Positions 1 through 11,332 of a stretch of 64,000 nucleotides of DNA are shown piece after piece. A model generated the notes under the pieces. It worked only from the letters and a program-made list of their open reading frames with translations. It was not told where the DNA came from and did no database searches. This DNA is from Kondoa malvinella (Eukaryota; Basidiomycota; Agaricostilbomycetes; Agaricostilbales; Kondoaceae), in NCBI GenBank assembly GCA_039545315.1, contig BCIM01000002.1, positions 2,208,331 through 2,272,330 on the forward strand, given 5' to 3'. The position numbers were made by a program, and so were the translations under genes. The first letter of the stretch is position 1. The number at the start of each line of letters is the position of its first letter.

Positions 1-603
1 GCCACAAGAGATGGGGGCAACTTTACTGTTCGCTACGCTATCACTGCGACCGCCAACCAAGAAAGCGAGTTTGAGTCTTTGTTGCCTGTGATCGACAGAC
101 ATTACACGTAGCAAGACTTTCCAGCACTAGACTTTTTTATGCTAATACTTGCTTCCAAATAGTGGCACCAGCTGCTTGCCAACGCCAGACTTTACGAGTC
201 TCGGACTCTCTGCTGGCGACAACGTCTCGTTCGGTGTACGTATGAAAAGATTGATTTTCGGCGCCTTTCCCTGACGCTCCGATCTCCAGATCACCTTCAT
301 CGCATCTCAAGCTCAGTCCAGCTTCTATCAATGCGCTGATGTCACCTTGGTCGAATCTGCGAACTACCAAGCTCCCGAATACGAATGTACCAACTTCACT
401 CGTATGTTCTGTCTCCTCGTATGCTACATCTGGACTCACAATTTCTCTGTCCAGGCTCAACTCAAACTCGAGGAGGTGCGAACACTGCTGCACCCGAGGT
501 CGACGAAGCTGCTGCTTCTCAGACGCCCGAGTCATCAGCTACTGCCCCTGCTTTGGGCGCTGCTGTCGGTCTCGCTGCTTTCTTGGTCGCTAGTCTGGTT
601 TGA
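1..603 (+). CDS. BIM1-like (X325/LPMO-related) GPI-anchored protein, 5' partial
   Basis: Only the C-terminal part lies in the window. The gene is open from base 1, and I read exons 1-107, 163-235, 290-401 and 455-603, with GT..AG introns and in-phase joins. The product has GTSCLP, then LSAGDNVSFGITF, then FYQCADVTL and YECTNFT. This spacing fits the BIM1-like copper-acquisition family (relatives of LPMOs that do not cut sugars): a FC-like Cys, a Gly-x-Asn-[AV]-[TS] strand and YQCAD. It ends in an Ala/Ser/Glu-rich stalk and a hydrophobic tail (ALGAAVGLAAFLVASLV) typical of a GPI-anchor signal. In Cryptococcus, Bim1 helps copper uptake at the cell surface; that role is inferred here. The N-terminal His copper site is outside the window, so the family call is moderate. 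Confidence 0.65.
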
Positions 604-1031
604 CGATAAAAGATTGAAGCTGTGTGAAAATAGAGATGGAAGCATAAAGAGCAATGATAAAATAAAATGGTGCACATGTCACTTTCTTATATGCTCCGTG
701 ATACGCCTCTCATTCTCATCCGCTGAATATCTCCACACGCTCACACTGATCAAGAGTCCGAGAGACTTTCTGACCAGCGCTTGCGATAATGCGTCGTGCA
801 GCCCTCCGCCTTGTGCAGATGTCTACCCCTGCATGACCACCGGATCTGCTAGCTCTCTGCTTTTTTTTTTGCTGCTGGCATTGGCATCATCTATCTCCGC
901 GCTTGTCTCGCGTCTCATGCCTGCAGCTGCTGATGCATGCATTTGCCGGTCCAAGCTCAGCGAAGGTTCTTCCCTCCTATTCCCTCTATATTGGCCGTAT
1001 CGCTGTCTGAATGTGCTTGACCGTGTACAAC
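604..1031. other. Spacer between two same-strand GPI-protein genes
   Basis: This stretch holds the 3' flank of the BIM1-like gene and the likely promoter of the next gene. I see a run of ten T around 865-875 and pyrimidine-rich DNA, but no convincing coding exon or RNA gene. Confidence 0.4.
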
Positions 1032-1905
1032 ATGCTTGCTATTGTCCTCCTCGCCATAGCTGCACTTGCAGTTGCGAATCCGTTGCCTACGCCAGTATCA
1101 TATCCAGTTTCGTACGATGATCGAAGTCCTGCTCGAGAGCTGCTCCTGAAAAGAGGAGATGGAGCTGTACCTTATTTCCCTCGTTCGTCTATCTCCCTCG
1201 CAAAAAGAGCGTCTCTGACTTTTTGCAGCCGAGATCACCTCATGGTCTGATACATCTCTATTGAAGCGGACCACTCCTGACATGCAAATAGTATGGCATG
1301 CCAGCCCTCCTGGTCATCCATATCCTCTTGCGCAGAAGCATGCGACGCTTTCGAATATGTGACGCAAATCCTCTGGAACCCTGTGGCATTCGTCAATGTC
1401 ATTCAATGCGCTTGTGGTGATACTTTCAGAGGTACCCTTGCCCTTACCCACTCTTGAAGCTTTACTGAGAGATATGCATTGGGGAACAAGATGCTTTTCC
1501 ACAATGCGTAGACTGTTTTGGTCAAACGGGTCAATCAACTCGATTCCTGAATGTCGGCGCAGAGAAAGCGTAGGTCTGGGATCCATCTGCAAACCTCTCC
1601 AAGCTGACAGTATGACAGACCTCAAATTGTGCAAAACGTAAGGGAAGTGTGCGGATTTGGCGCTGCTCTACTAGGCGGTGTTGCGGCGAGTCAGTCTAGT
1701 GCTGGTACACCTTGTGCGTCTCTTGCTGCTTTCCGTCTGTACATGCTGATCTCATCGAGTAGATACGTATACTGGAATCCCATCACAACCGACTGAGATG
1801 CCTTCGCCTCCACCCAGTTCAGCAGCACGAACAGGGACCGCGATGTCAAGCGCCCTGCTTCTCAGCTTACTATCATTCCACATCGGCTGCACCATCGGGT
1901 ATTAA
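1032..1905 (+). CDS. Small secreted cysteine-rich, probably GPI-anchored protein
   Basis: Six exons can be joined in phase: 1032-1182, 1229-1244, 1292-1431, 1470-1569, 1619-1713 and 1763-1905 (about 214 aa). The start at 1032 gives a clean signal peptide (MLAIVLLAIAALAVA); an in-frame ATG at 1011 is also possible. The mature part has paired cysteines (CMACQ, SCAEAC, CACGD, CIGE, CVDC, VCGF) with one to eight residues inside each pair. It ends with a Pro/Ser stalk and a hydrophobic tail (SSALLLSLLSFHIGCTIGY), as for GPI anchoring. I do not recognise the family; the Cys pattern resembles unnamed small surface proteins of fungi. Exon 2 is only 16 nt, which would hide the gene from simple ORF finding. 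It follows another GPI-protein gene on the same strand. Confidence 0.6.
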
Positions 1906-2118
1906 TGAACAGGGCAGAATTAGTGCAGCTGATGCTCAGGTTGTATGTAGGGGCCGGTCTAATGACTCCATTGTAATCGAACGATGAAGCATGCCATTCA
2001 CACAATATACAACGTGCCTACGTGCTCGTACTGTCTCGTCAGTCCCACTGAACTCCCCTTCACTAACATCCGTCCACACTGCTGACTGGCTCCTCCTATT
2101 CTTGCGAGGTTAAGCGAC

Positions 2119-3238
2119 TCATAATCTTCTCAAACCCTTCTTCTTCTGCGCTGCACTAGCAGTCTTTGCAACCTTCTCCTTCTCCTGCCCTCGCTCATTC
2201 TCGGCGCTCACAGACCCAACAGTTCTCTTCTTGCCTCTGTTTTCCGTATCATCAATTTCCATAGGAACGAATTTCTGACCATTGATTGACGTAGGTTGCA
2301 ATATGCTTGTCGTCGAAGGTGACGGTGACCGGAGTTTGGATTTGGTCGAAGAGGGAGAAGGGAAAGATTGTGGTGTCGAAGTTGTAGCGAGCATTGAAGT
2401 CGAGGTAGGAGCGAATTCAGCAGGTCGAGAGCGCGCGTGGATGGAAGTAAAGAGCTTCGCGTGTCGAAAGTATTCTTCGTATTGCTCCAGTAGGAGTCGA
2501 CCGGCTTCTTCGTGTAATGCTGATTCGGGATTTGGGTAGATCAAGAGGCTGTCATCGGCGACATACGACATCAGACTGGATCTGAAATCGAAGTGAGCTG
2601 CACTGACCATTTGATAGTAGTAAGGATATGAGCTATCCCGAATTCCTTCTTCCAGTCCTTTTTGAGCGTATTGACACAGATTTCACCCTTCTCGCTCTGT
2701 ACGCAATCATCACAATGAGCTAACAGTACAGCAAAGGTAGAAGATAACGTACGACATTCGGATGAAAGATCTTTGTGACGAACCAGCCTGCACGCCGCAA
2801 TCATGGTCAGCTCATACGAGCAATACAATCAAGCAAACGAACACTTTGGCGGAGCATTAGGGAAATCACTACCAAATTGAAAGCGGATCTTGAAGTAACC
2901 GCCTAAACAAAGGTCTTTAAGAATCTTTCCTCTCTCCTCCGTAACAGGACAGGACAAACCTTCGTACGGCGTTTGAGCTGTTCACTCATCAGCTGTGTGC
3001 AAGTGCAAGGGAAGGAGGCAGTCACTCACCCGGACCTTCTATCCAAGCCAACAAGTTGGAAACGTCGCCATCGTCTACTGTGATTCTAACGCCTTCAATA
3101 GCATTTGCTTGTAATTGTGCTAATTCTTTGTTGAGACGCCTTAGAGCTGGTGCAGAGAGTGAAGACTGAGCAGAGAGAGAGGCAACACATGTCAGACGGA
3201 GCACAACATTCGGTCCTTTGAGAGGGGGAGCTTGCCAT
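2119..3238 (-). CDS. UBE2S: Ubiquitin-conjugating enzyme E2 S (UBE2S type, APC/C chain elongator)
   Basis: Seven exons on the minus strand: 3208-3238, 3030-3146, 2960-2977, 2843-2902, 2753-2787, 2608-2696 and 2119-2548. They spell an E2 fold: [47 protein letters not shown], then the active-site Cys in [12 protein letters not shown], then [20 protein letters not shown]. The last segments match animal UBE2S almost word for word. After the E2 core come an acidic/basic Ser-rich tail and a C-terminus of KKKGLRRL, the tail by which UBE2S docks on the anaphase-promoting complex. It likely extends ubiquitin chains (Lys11 type in animals) in mitosis. CDC27/APC3 lies near 60 kb. The first intron has a weak donor, so the N-terminal ten residues are less certain. 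Exon 3 is only 18 nt. Confidence 0.85.
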
Positions 3239-3477
3239 GTTTGATTAGTGAGTTAGGTATGCCGAGACAGGTATACAGTGGGGTACTACTTTACTAGATG
3301 TGAAGATGGCTGCGTCAGTCTGAGAGACGCAAACAGAGAAGAGGTAAACACGGCAGCTTAGGACTTAAGCTTATGTCTAAGTCAAGTGGCATCCATATGA
3401 CTGACAGCCTGTAACTACACAATGAAGAGAGCATGCAATAGCAATAGTAATACATCAAACTAACCCTCCTCAACGCA

Positions 3478-5281
3478 TCACTTCTTCCCCTTTGACTTTT
3501 TCGACTTTGCTTCCTGTTCCCTCTGCTGCCTCTGCTTCCACCGACTTACAGCAGCAGCATTAGGCGTCTGTTGTCGATGCGCTTCGGCTGCTGTCAAGGG
3601 TGCTTTAATTGTTGTTTCCGGTGTTACGACTTCTACTCTGGGTGTTCCCTTGAGTGATGAAGCAGTCTTGGGCTGTTTCTTGTTCGGAGCAGGATGACTC
3701 TTTACTATTGGCTGAGTTGCTGTCTGATCAGCTTGTGTTGGAGTTGGAGCAGCGTGTGTCGATGTAGCCATCGGAGCAGCTTTGATGATCGGATCACTCT
3801 GCGTCTTCCTCACACTCTCCATCAAACCATCCACGATACTAGGCGGCGTAGCACCTAAATCCCTACCCACTTTTATACTCTCTGCAAAAGACATGTTCTG
3901 ACCTGGGTTGACGACGGAGGTATAAGTAGGTGCGGTCTTTGAGGGAACAGGTCGATCAGGGATGTTGAATGCTCGTTTGATGAAGCTGAGTTTGAGTACC
4001 AAGGCTTGCATTAGTGAGACGCAATTTTGAGTCACCCAGTAGACTAGTACACCCTGTTGTGATGATAGGGATCAGCCTCTGAGACAAGATAGGATAAGAG
4101 AGTGATTTACAGCAGGTAATTGAGCGATAAAGTAAGTCGAAAAGATCAAAGCACCACGCATGATGTTGAGCATCTGAGTTTGCGATTGCTGTTTTGCAGA
4201 GACACCGGTGTCCGCTCCGACCTGTAGACATATGCAAACCTTCTTAGCTCGTGACAGAGCACGAAAGGGTATAGTCCACCTGAATGACCGCCAGCGTAGC
4301 AGCAACAGACATGATCGGTAGCGCCCAAGTTGGATCGGGGACAGCCAAATTGGTAAACCAAGCCAAACCACCATTATAGAAACCCGGTAACCCCGCTTCG
4401 GCCATTCCCTTCAATCCAAAAAAGACACCCAAGAAGATAGGCGCTTGCATCAAAGGTAATTTCAAAGCAACAAGTGGGTTGAATCCAGTTCTTTGTTTCA
4501 TTTCCATCATTTCTCTTTGGACCATGGCAGTTTCAGTCGGGTTACCATTCTTCTTAGCAGCCTGGTATTTCTCTATAATGGCAGCGAATTGAGGTTGGAG
4601 TTGAGCCATTTTATTCGCTTGTCCCAAGAATTTGGCAGCAAAGGGAAAGAGGATTAATCGGATACTGATTACAGTGATGCCGATGGTCGCCCACCAGGGT
4701 AGAGCGGTGATTTCGTGCATTTGAAAGAAGAGCTTTTGAAACGTCCCGCTGAACCAGGTCTTGCCTAGACCGAGTTCTTGGAAGGTGGTCCACGAGTCCG
4801 TTGTTAGAGCGCTATCAGGTAAAGGTGTGGCTAGATCTGCAAAAGTGGATTCTGCCAGTGTTGTAGCATTGAGATTGGTCTCTGGTGTAGTTGGATCAGT
4901 GATGGCTGTTTCGACTGGTGCTTGTGCTGCAACTGGATCTTCTAAGGCCGATGGAGCTGCATCTCGAACTACAGCAGGTGACTGGCTTGCGAATGGCCAG
5001 ATTGAAAGATGCCGTATTCCTGGTGCATGATGCGACAGCGTAGGAGATGATCGAAGGCGAGGAAGGCAAGAAGTGGATTGACTATAACATCGAACAGACT
5101 ATTGCAGACACGTATATAAGGGAAAGCAAGGAAACATTTGAAGGGATAGCCAACTTTTTGACAGAGCAGCGGATTTCGACTATCGCAGCATCAGATCTGG
5201 CAACGGCTATGCCAGAAAGGCTCACCTGCTGATTGAAGATATGTACGGCCTGGTACAGACCAGCCTGGGTGCTGCGGCCAT
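3478..5281 (-). CDS. OXA1: Mitochondrial inner-membrane insertase Oxa1
   Basis: Exons 5226-5281, 4280-5081, 4111-4221 and 3478-4053 join in phase. The start at 5281 gives a basic, Ser/Arg-rich mitochondrial presequence (MAAAPRLVCTRPYISSIS). The body carries the YidC/Oxa1/Alb3 core: MHEITALPWWATIGIT, LILFPFAAKFL, MKQRTGFNPL, LMQAPIFLGVFFGLKGMA, FTNLAVPDPT, then LPAGVLVYWVTQN, giving five membrane spans. A C-terminal hydrophilic tail rich in Lys (KKSKGKK end) fits the ribosome-binding matrix tail of Oxa1. It inserts mitochondrially made and some imported proteins, such as cytochrome oxidase subunits, into the inner membrane. The first intron (5082-5225, 144 nt) is longer than most here. The next gene upstream is divergent, about 220 bp away. 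Confidence 0.9.
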
Positions 5282-5500
5282 GTGGTGTGAACAGCTCAAC
5301 CTGTCCAGCTGAAGTTTGTCGAGACACGGTGACTTCCAGCTACAGCCGTCTTCAGCGAAAGCGAGTATACCATATCGTGCATGAGCTGCTAGACTCAGGG
5401 AGCAACTGGAATATACCCAAGGCCGAACAATCGACAACCTTACACGAAAATACAGTCTATCTTTGCTCTCCCTCCTCTCAAAGGCGTGTCCTAGCGTGTC

Positions 5501-7978
5501 ATGGCCGACCCAACAAGTGGTACAGCGCCAACAGAGCCAGTTGAAGAAGTTTTGGACCCGGAAGTGCTGGAATTATGGAGCAGTAGAGCCCTTTTGATCA
5601 TCTGTATGCACATGTCTTGATACAGCATCTGTCCAACTTTACTGATTCATTCACCGGGTATACAGTATTTCTCCTCATTCTCAGTTTCTGGGTCTCTTAT
5701 TACCTCAAAGTCCGACGCATCAAGAGCATACACGAAACGATTGTCGCGCTCTTTGCAGGTCAGTAGTGTGACCTTCTGTCTTCGGCTTTTGCTGATGCGT
5801 AGCTGTTCTCATCTGACAGGCATGGTAGTAGGCGCTCTGATTAGGATATTACCCGGCAATGTCGTACAAGGCATGCTGGCTTTCAAGGTGAATTTGGACT
5901 TTCCTTGAACGACAGAGCTGACGTGATACACCTGCAGAACACGATCATGCTGAACGTCCTACTACCTCCGATCATCCTGAACAGTGGTTTCGAGCTGAAA
6001 CAGGTAAGCGCAGACCCTCATACCGAATATAGCTCATTCGATTCAAGGAAAACTTCTTTCGCAACTTTGCTACCATCCTTGCTTTTGCATTCGCCGGCAC
6101 ATTCATATCAGCTGTCGTTCTTGGCTCTCTGGTTTACGTCTGGGCTCTACTAGGCTTAGAGGGCTTGTCGCTCACCATTGTCGAATGCCTTCAATTCGGC
6201 TCAACATTATCAGCTACCGACCCAGTCACCATCCTAGCCATCTTCAACGCCCTCAAAGTCGATCCGAAAATGTATTCCATCATCTTTGGCGAATCCATCC
6301 TCAACGACGCGGTAGCCATCGTGATGTTTGAAACCGTCTCTCAATTTCATGGTGAACAAGTCCACGTCTGGTCACTTTTTCATGGTGTCGGCATCTTCTT
6401 GTTGGTCTTTTGCATCTCCATGGCTCTGGGCGTCATCTTCGGTCTGGTCTGTTCACTCATGCTCAAACACTCTTCCATGGCATCATATCCAGGAATAGAA
6501 GGCTGTCTCGTTTTCCTCATCGCTTACTCTTCGTACTTTTTCTCCAACGCATGCACAATGTCCGGAATCGTCTCGCTCCTCTTTTGCGGCATCACACTGA
6601 AACATTACGCCTATCACAACATGTCACGTCGAACTCAACGCACGTCAAAATACATGTTTGCAACTTTGGCTCAATTATGCGAGAATTTCATCTTCATCTA
6701 CCTCGGCTTATCGCTCTTTACGCAAACCCAACTCGTCTATAAACCAATCTTCATCCTCGTTACTGCTTTGGGAGCATGTGTAGCGAGGTATTGCGCCGTC
6801 TTTCCAATCTCGAAATTGGTCAACCTCATTGTCGCAAGAACAAAGAAACAAGCCCATCCGGAATTACCGCATTCATATCAAATGTTGTTGTTTTGGGCAG
6901 GGTTGAGAGGTGCAGTGGGTGTTGCGTTGGCAGCGAGTATCAAAGGACCGAATTCAGCTGCTTTGAGGACCACCGTGCTCGTGACGGTCGTTTTGACCAT
7001 GGTGGTCTTTGGCGGAACAACAGCAAGAATGATTGAGATTGTGGGTATCCGAACCGGGGTAGACGAAGGAGATGATTCATCCGATGAAGACGAGCCTGTA
7101 ATGTACGAAAACCGGAGAAGGGGAGAAGCAGGTCGAGGATGGTCGAAATACCCTATGCGGAGTGTGGAAGATTATGAAGAGGATGAATCGCCCGTCAGTA
7201 ATGGTGCGGATATGGACATGCCATACCGAGATGGAAAAGCAAAAGCGAATCGGTCCAACCCGCAGATTGCAAGATTTGCAAGAAGCGAGTCTGCTCAATC
7301 GCTCGATTCGGTTGATTCGTACGATGAAGCGGAGAATCTACCTGCGGCTGGTCCGTCTGATGCAGAGGCTGGAGAAGGGTTGATGAACATGGTTCTGAGA
7401 GATGGGCAATGGTTCAACGTCATCGATGAGCGTTATCTTTTACCAGTCTTTTCCAACGCAACAGCATCCAGGAAACATTCTTCCAAAAGGGCGATGCGGA
7501 AGAGTCGATCGTCTTTCATGGTCGAAGAAGAAAGTCGAGCAGCGTCGCCCGAAGTAGAACAAGATTTGGCGTCTCCAAGTTGGCCGCCTTCAGCTGGAGG
7601 TTCTCGAGGTCCATCTCGGAATACCAATCCCGAATTTCAAGGCACTGTGAGTTGACCAAAGCGTTCGCGGATCGCACGCAAGCTTATCCGTCCTCAATGC
7701 GGTTTCTGAAGTGAATCGTGTGTTCTATCTAGTTCCAAGATGCCCTCAGCTCACTCATAACTGGCGCTAGCTCTCCTGGGTTACCGTCGACACCAACGAC
7801 ACCTTCATGGCGATATAAAAGGGATTCGGAAGATCAAGGTGCAGCACCAAGCCTTTCGCAGCAGCGGCAAGCGCCTGAACGAATGTCAGTCTCCACAAGC
7901 GTCGCTCTTCGACGCACATCCAGTACAGTACCAGCTATCGTACGGGATCATGATGTACCGAGATCAGAAGGATCGTAG
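5501..7978 (+). CDS. NHX1: Endosomal/vacuolar Na+(K+)/H+ exchanger, NHX1/NHE6-9 type
   Basis: Exons 5501-5603, 5666-5758, 5820-5887, 5938-6003, 6048-7646 and 7733-7978. The membrane domain shows the NHE landmarks in order: LPPIILNSGFELKQ, NFFRNFATILAF, TLSATDPVTILAIFN, FGESILNDAVAIVMFET (the Asn-Asp ion site of electroneutral exchangers), and a GLRGAVGVALAAS segment near span 10. After about residue 430 follows a long cytosolic tail rich in Ser, Asp and Glu (DEGDDSSDEDEP), probably regulatory. The protein should swap luminal H+ for Na+ or K+ in late endosomes, controlling pH and trafficking. The intron at 6004-6047 is 44 nt. The last exon replaces the short read-through end at 7655 and adds about 80 residues. 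Confidence 0.9.
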
Positions 7979-8023
7979 TCTGTAAAATATATGCATACGA
8001 AATACAATAGACGGCACCATGTT

Positions 8024-9498
8024 CTAGCTACCGCTATCCGCTCCATCTGTCAGCGACCAGAGATAGTACCTGCGATGTGATTGTTAACACGTGAGACTAC
8101 AGAGTCAAAAGTGGAAAAGTACATGGCAACACTGCGGTATGGCTTCCAGATCGCAGACAACTCTTCCATCTCTGTGGCAGTGACATATGCTCCTCTACAG
8201 GTAGCAGATAGCCACTCAGTCCTGTATGAGACCTGAATAGCAAGCTGACTTACTTTACTTTTTTCGCCAGTCTCCCTTTTAGCTTTTCGCGCGTCAAAGT
8301 TTCGCTTTCTGGAAAGGGCGGTAGTAAATCGGAACCAGTTCCATCTTCGGCTAGAGTCTGCGCAGGCGGCGTGACTTGTCTCAATCGAGTATCAGGAAGG
8401 TCTTCCGTATCGTGCGGCACGCTAGGCGATACTATCGGCTCTGTTTGTTCTCGCTTCAAAGCCGTACCAGGCGTGGAAGGCGTATTTGGCGTTTTGAGCT
8501 TCTTGGGTTGCACAGCTGGGGTTCCCATAGTGTACCAACGAAGTAGACCCTTTTGAAGACCTGTATGCGTTTTTCAGCTATTGTCTGCGCAAGAAAGACA
8601 ACATGCTATTACCTAGATCACCTGGAGAGATAATGTCTGGCCTTCGCATAGTAAAGATGAGGAACATGTCGACTGTCCAGCGGCCGATTCCTCTAATCTA
8701 ATCAGGCTAAGCGATGTCGCGATGCAAAGCGATGAGCTCAGACATACCGCCGTAAGCTCCTTATAGATCTCTTCGTCACTCATCGCTATCAGCTTCTCTG
8801 CTGATAGGCGACCGTCGCCAAAGTGTGCAGCTATCTCTTGGACATATTCGACTTTCCTTCCACTCAATCCAGCGGTTCGTAAGTCCGCATGCGACATGGC
8901 CAGGACCGCAGCAGGGTCAGGAAAGGGAGTCGTCACACCTGCTTCGTACTTTTCTGACATGTCGGGAAAGAACAATCGCTGAAACTTGTGGTTTATAGCT
9001 CGAGCTGCAAGCCAAGAGACTTGTTGACCAATAATGGAAGTGCATAGCGATCTGAAGGGATTCACATGTGCTAGAGATTGCCCAGACTCTTCTGCTATAT
9101 CGACTTCGAACGGCTTGCAGGTGATCTTGCTCACTAGGTTTGACAATTGAGTACCGACCTATAGCGTCTGAGAAGACTACTCACTGATATATCTCCATCG
9201 CTCATCTGTTTTGATGATAGCCTCTTTCGCTGCTTGGATGTCGAACGACAGAGGCGAGTCTACCGTCAGAGGATTCTCGACCTAATCAAAGCAGGATTGG
9301 CCATCTGTCCAAGTAGAGCAAGGGAGAGGAGCAAACAAGAGGTCCAGTCAATTTGGGCACAACAGGATCTTTCGCAGGAGAGGCTTTCGCTTTCGATGTC
9401 GTCGGCTTTCGTTTCTTAGGTGACAGTGATGCATCATTGGCCGCAAGAGGGCTGCTCGCTCGTTTGCGGCTTGAGCGAGTAATTGGCGAAGAGGCCAT
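8024..9498 (-). CDS. MAG1: DNA-3-methyladenine glycosylase, AlkA/MAG1 type
   Basis: Exons 9337-9498, 9185-9281, 8748-9133, 8613-8697, 8254-8560, 8123-8194 and 8024-8069. The product opens with a basic Ser-rich nuclear-type region (SPKKRKP). It then shows [19 protein letters not shown], the helix-hairpin-helix [15 protein letters not shown], the catalytic Asp in SPGDLGLQKG, and ends with [13 protein letters not shown]. These are the marks of HhH alkylbase glycosylases. It removes alkylated purines and starts base-excision repair. About 95 low-complexity residues sit between the Asp loop and the last helix, where yeast Mag1 is compact. The final exons are small and end-specific; without splicing the conserved W-x-PYRS end is lost. 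It diverges from the next gene by about 150 bp. Confidence 0.85.
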
Positions 9499-9652
9499 GC
9501 TGTACAAGAGACGAGAAGTGCGAATGACGGTGTATGAACAAGAGAGTTTAATTACGCGAATGTCGCCTATTTCGAATTGCTCTATGTTGTTAGCTGAGCA
9601 CAACAGGGCGACCTTCGTAGGGCCTCTGTGCTCTCGTACAACAGCAAATGCC

Positions 9653-10436
9653 ATGTCAGCCAATGCCACGTCCCTCTGGCCTATCAGCGACCCTCAATTC
9701 GCGCACAGCAGGCACTTCACCTATCGCGTTCTCTACCTGCCAGATACGGGACGCCCATACATCTCGCCGGCATCTACTAGCGATTCAGCTGGTGTACTGG
9801 TCTCTATAAAGCTTCCAGAAACGCTATTGGACACCCTGGAGGTATGCTTTCGATAACAGGGGATTCAAGACTAGCTCAAACTGTACTGCTAGCGCCTTTA
9901 TACTCCCTCTGAAGTCTTGAACAAGTCAAGAACTTTGCGAAACGTCACCTACGATGACCTATCCCACACCCGTTTCGAATTCTGCTCGGCACCTGGTTTA
10001 CTCGCTCATGTAGGCGGCGTCTGTCGTGAAGCTGCTCGGCAGATCAATCCTGAAGAGTTGATAAAGACGAAGTCTTCTCCGATGCCGAACTGGCTGGTTG
10101 GCGAGTCAGCATGGTTTGTCGTTCCTTTGATAGGCCGCTATATTGTCGCTGAGCAGCGTCTCGCTCGCTCCTGCAGGGTCAGTCTAAGAAATGGTGATGG
10201 ACAGGAAGAGCGGATAAATCCCCTTCTCGCCGAAGCTGCGTTTTGGCTGCATGTTCACGTCTGCTTTCTCGCTCTTCGAGGTTTGTCTTCCTTATCCCGA
10301 GCGCATGAAGACGGTCTCAAAGACATACATTCAAGATGCGCTAGCAAGCGAGGCTCAACGTACCAGCCCTTCTGTTATCGAAAACCTGTCTTCGCTTTTC
10401 CAGTTTGCTTTGGATAGCATTAGACTGCCGAGGTAG
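9653..10436 (+). CDS. Uncharacterised protein, about 227 aa
   Basis: Three exons join in phase: 9653-9841, 9893-10177 and 10236-10436. I do not recognise the family. The N-terminal half looks beta-rich (HFTYRVLYLPDTGRPYIS, GVLVSIKLPETLLDTLE). The middle has WLVGESAWFVVPLIGRYIV and the C-terminal half is helical (SLFEVCLPYPERMKTVSKTY, VIENLSSLFQFALDSIRLP). No signal peptide or clear membrane span is visible. In-frame ATGs exist upstream (about 9523), but 9653 leaves a normal divergent promoter with MAG1. Intron sizes (51 and 58 nt) and phase support a real gene; the function is unknown. Confidence 0.5.
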
Positions 10437-11332
10437 CGTTGGCCATCCCACTATTCTGCTATCAAGACGTCTGCCAGGATGCGATCAAGCGCTTCTGCTT
10501 CCATGTAAAGTAAATGCGGTCTAGAGTGTGCTATGTATTTAATACGATTGTCTATTCATAAGCTGCTTGATGGCGAGACCAGCCCGTCATAATAAACTGA
10601 TCCAGAGGGATGCTTTCGTTTAATGTTCTTACCATTAACCTTTAGCTCCTTGTAGAGCTTGAAATTGACCTGTATCAACTCCTTCGCAGCTCGAAATGTT
10701 GACCTGAAAGCCAAGTAGGTCCACTTTTCCGGATCCTGAAGCGAAGGAGAAAGACATCTAGTCACTCCCACAAAGAGTAGAAGAACTCGCAATAGAGGAG
10801 ACGCAAGGAGAGTAACAGAGCCCAAGCAGACCGCGTACAGATGAGCTTATTTGGTTCGATAGAGGAAGAGCTGTTGCGAGAGAGAGAAGGACGAGTCATT
10901 CCATATCAATTCTATCCTGTAAACAGTGTGTCCCGATGATGCCTCGCCTCTCTTCAGCGCTACCCTGCTCTTTTGGAAGTCTCAGGGCAAAGCGCAGCTT
11001 TGGCTGACATGTATACTGTGCGCAGCTCTTGTTGCTAATCGAGTGGAATAGCGCCCGTACGTAGCTCCACACCATGGCATCGGTTCCTCGTCGCTTTGCA
11101 CTGGGCGGGCTCGCTGACGAGCGCAGACCACACGCAGATGGACGAATCGAAAGTGGAGGATTGAGGCGTATTCCGTCGGCTTTCGCAAGTCTGCTAGGCG
11201 GGGTACGAGTGTCTACGCCGGGCATCGACTTGGTTGGTGCTGAGAAGGTCTTGAATGACGACACGACTTTGCGAGATGGTGAAGCTGAAGGTGCGATTTC
11301 CCTAAGCGCCTTGAATTCCGCGCATCTGTAAA
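10437..11332. other. Unresolved stretch with competing small-gene models
   Basis: Two opposite readings are possible. Minus: a start near 10901 (MTRPSLSRNSSSSIEPNKLI), a 53-nt intron, then FLLLFVGVTRCLSPSLQ and DPEKWTYLAFR continuing to KLYKELK, ending near 10556. Plus: ATG 10841 (MSLFGSIEEELLRERE, then GRVIPYQFYP), an intron of about 60 nt, then AQLWLTCILCAALVANRVE, a membrane-span-like end near 11070. A third open frame (plus, 11074-11331) ends two bases before the UPF2 stop. None matches a family I know, so I name no gene. Confidence 0.3.

Noticed and set aside
137..535. Minus-strand 132-codon frame opposite the BIM1-like gene
   Set aside because: It is the shadow of the spliced plus-strand gene and has no recognisable motif.
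347..1120. A 257-codon open frame on the plus strand
   Set aside because: It crosses the spliced BIM1-like exons in another frame and shows no family pattern; it depends on reading through clear introns.
9286..9669. MAG1 N-terminal extension upstream of ATG 9498
   Set aside because: It would run into the divergent neighbour's promoter and first codons; the ATG at 9498 gives a normal start.
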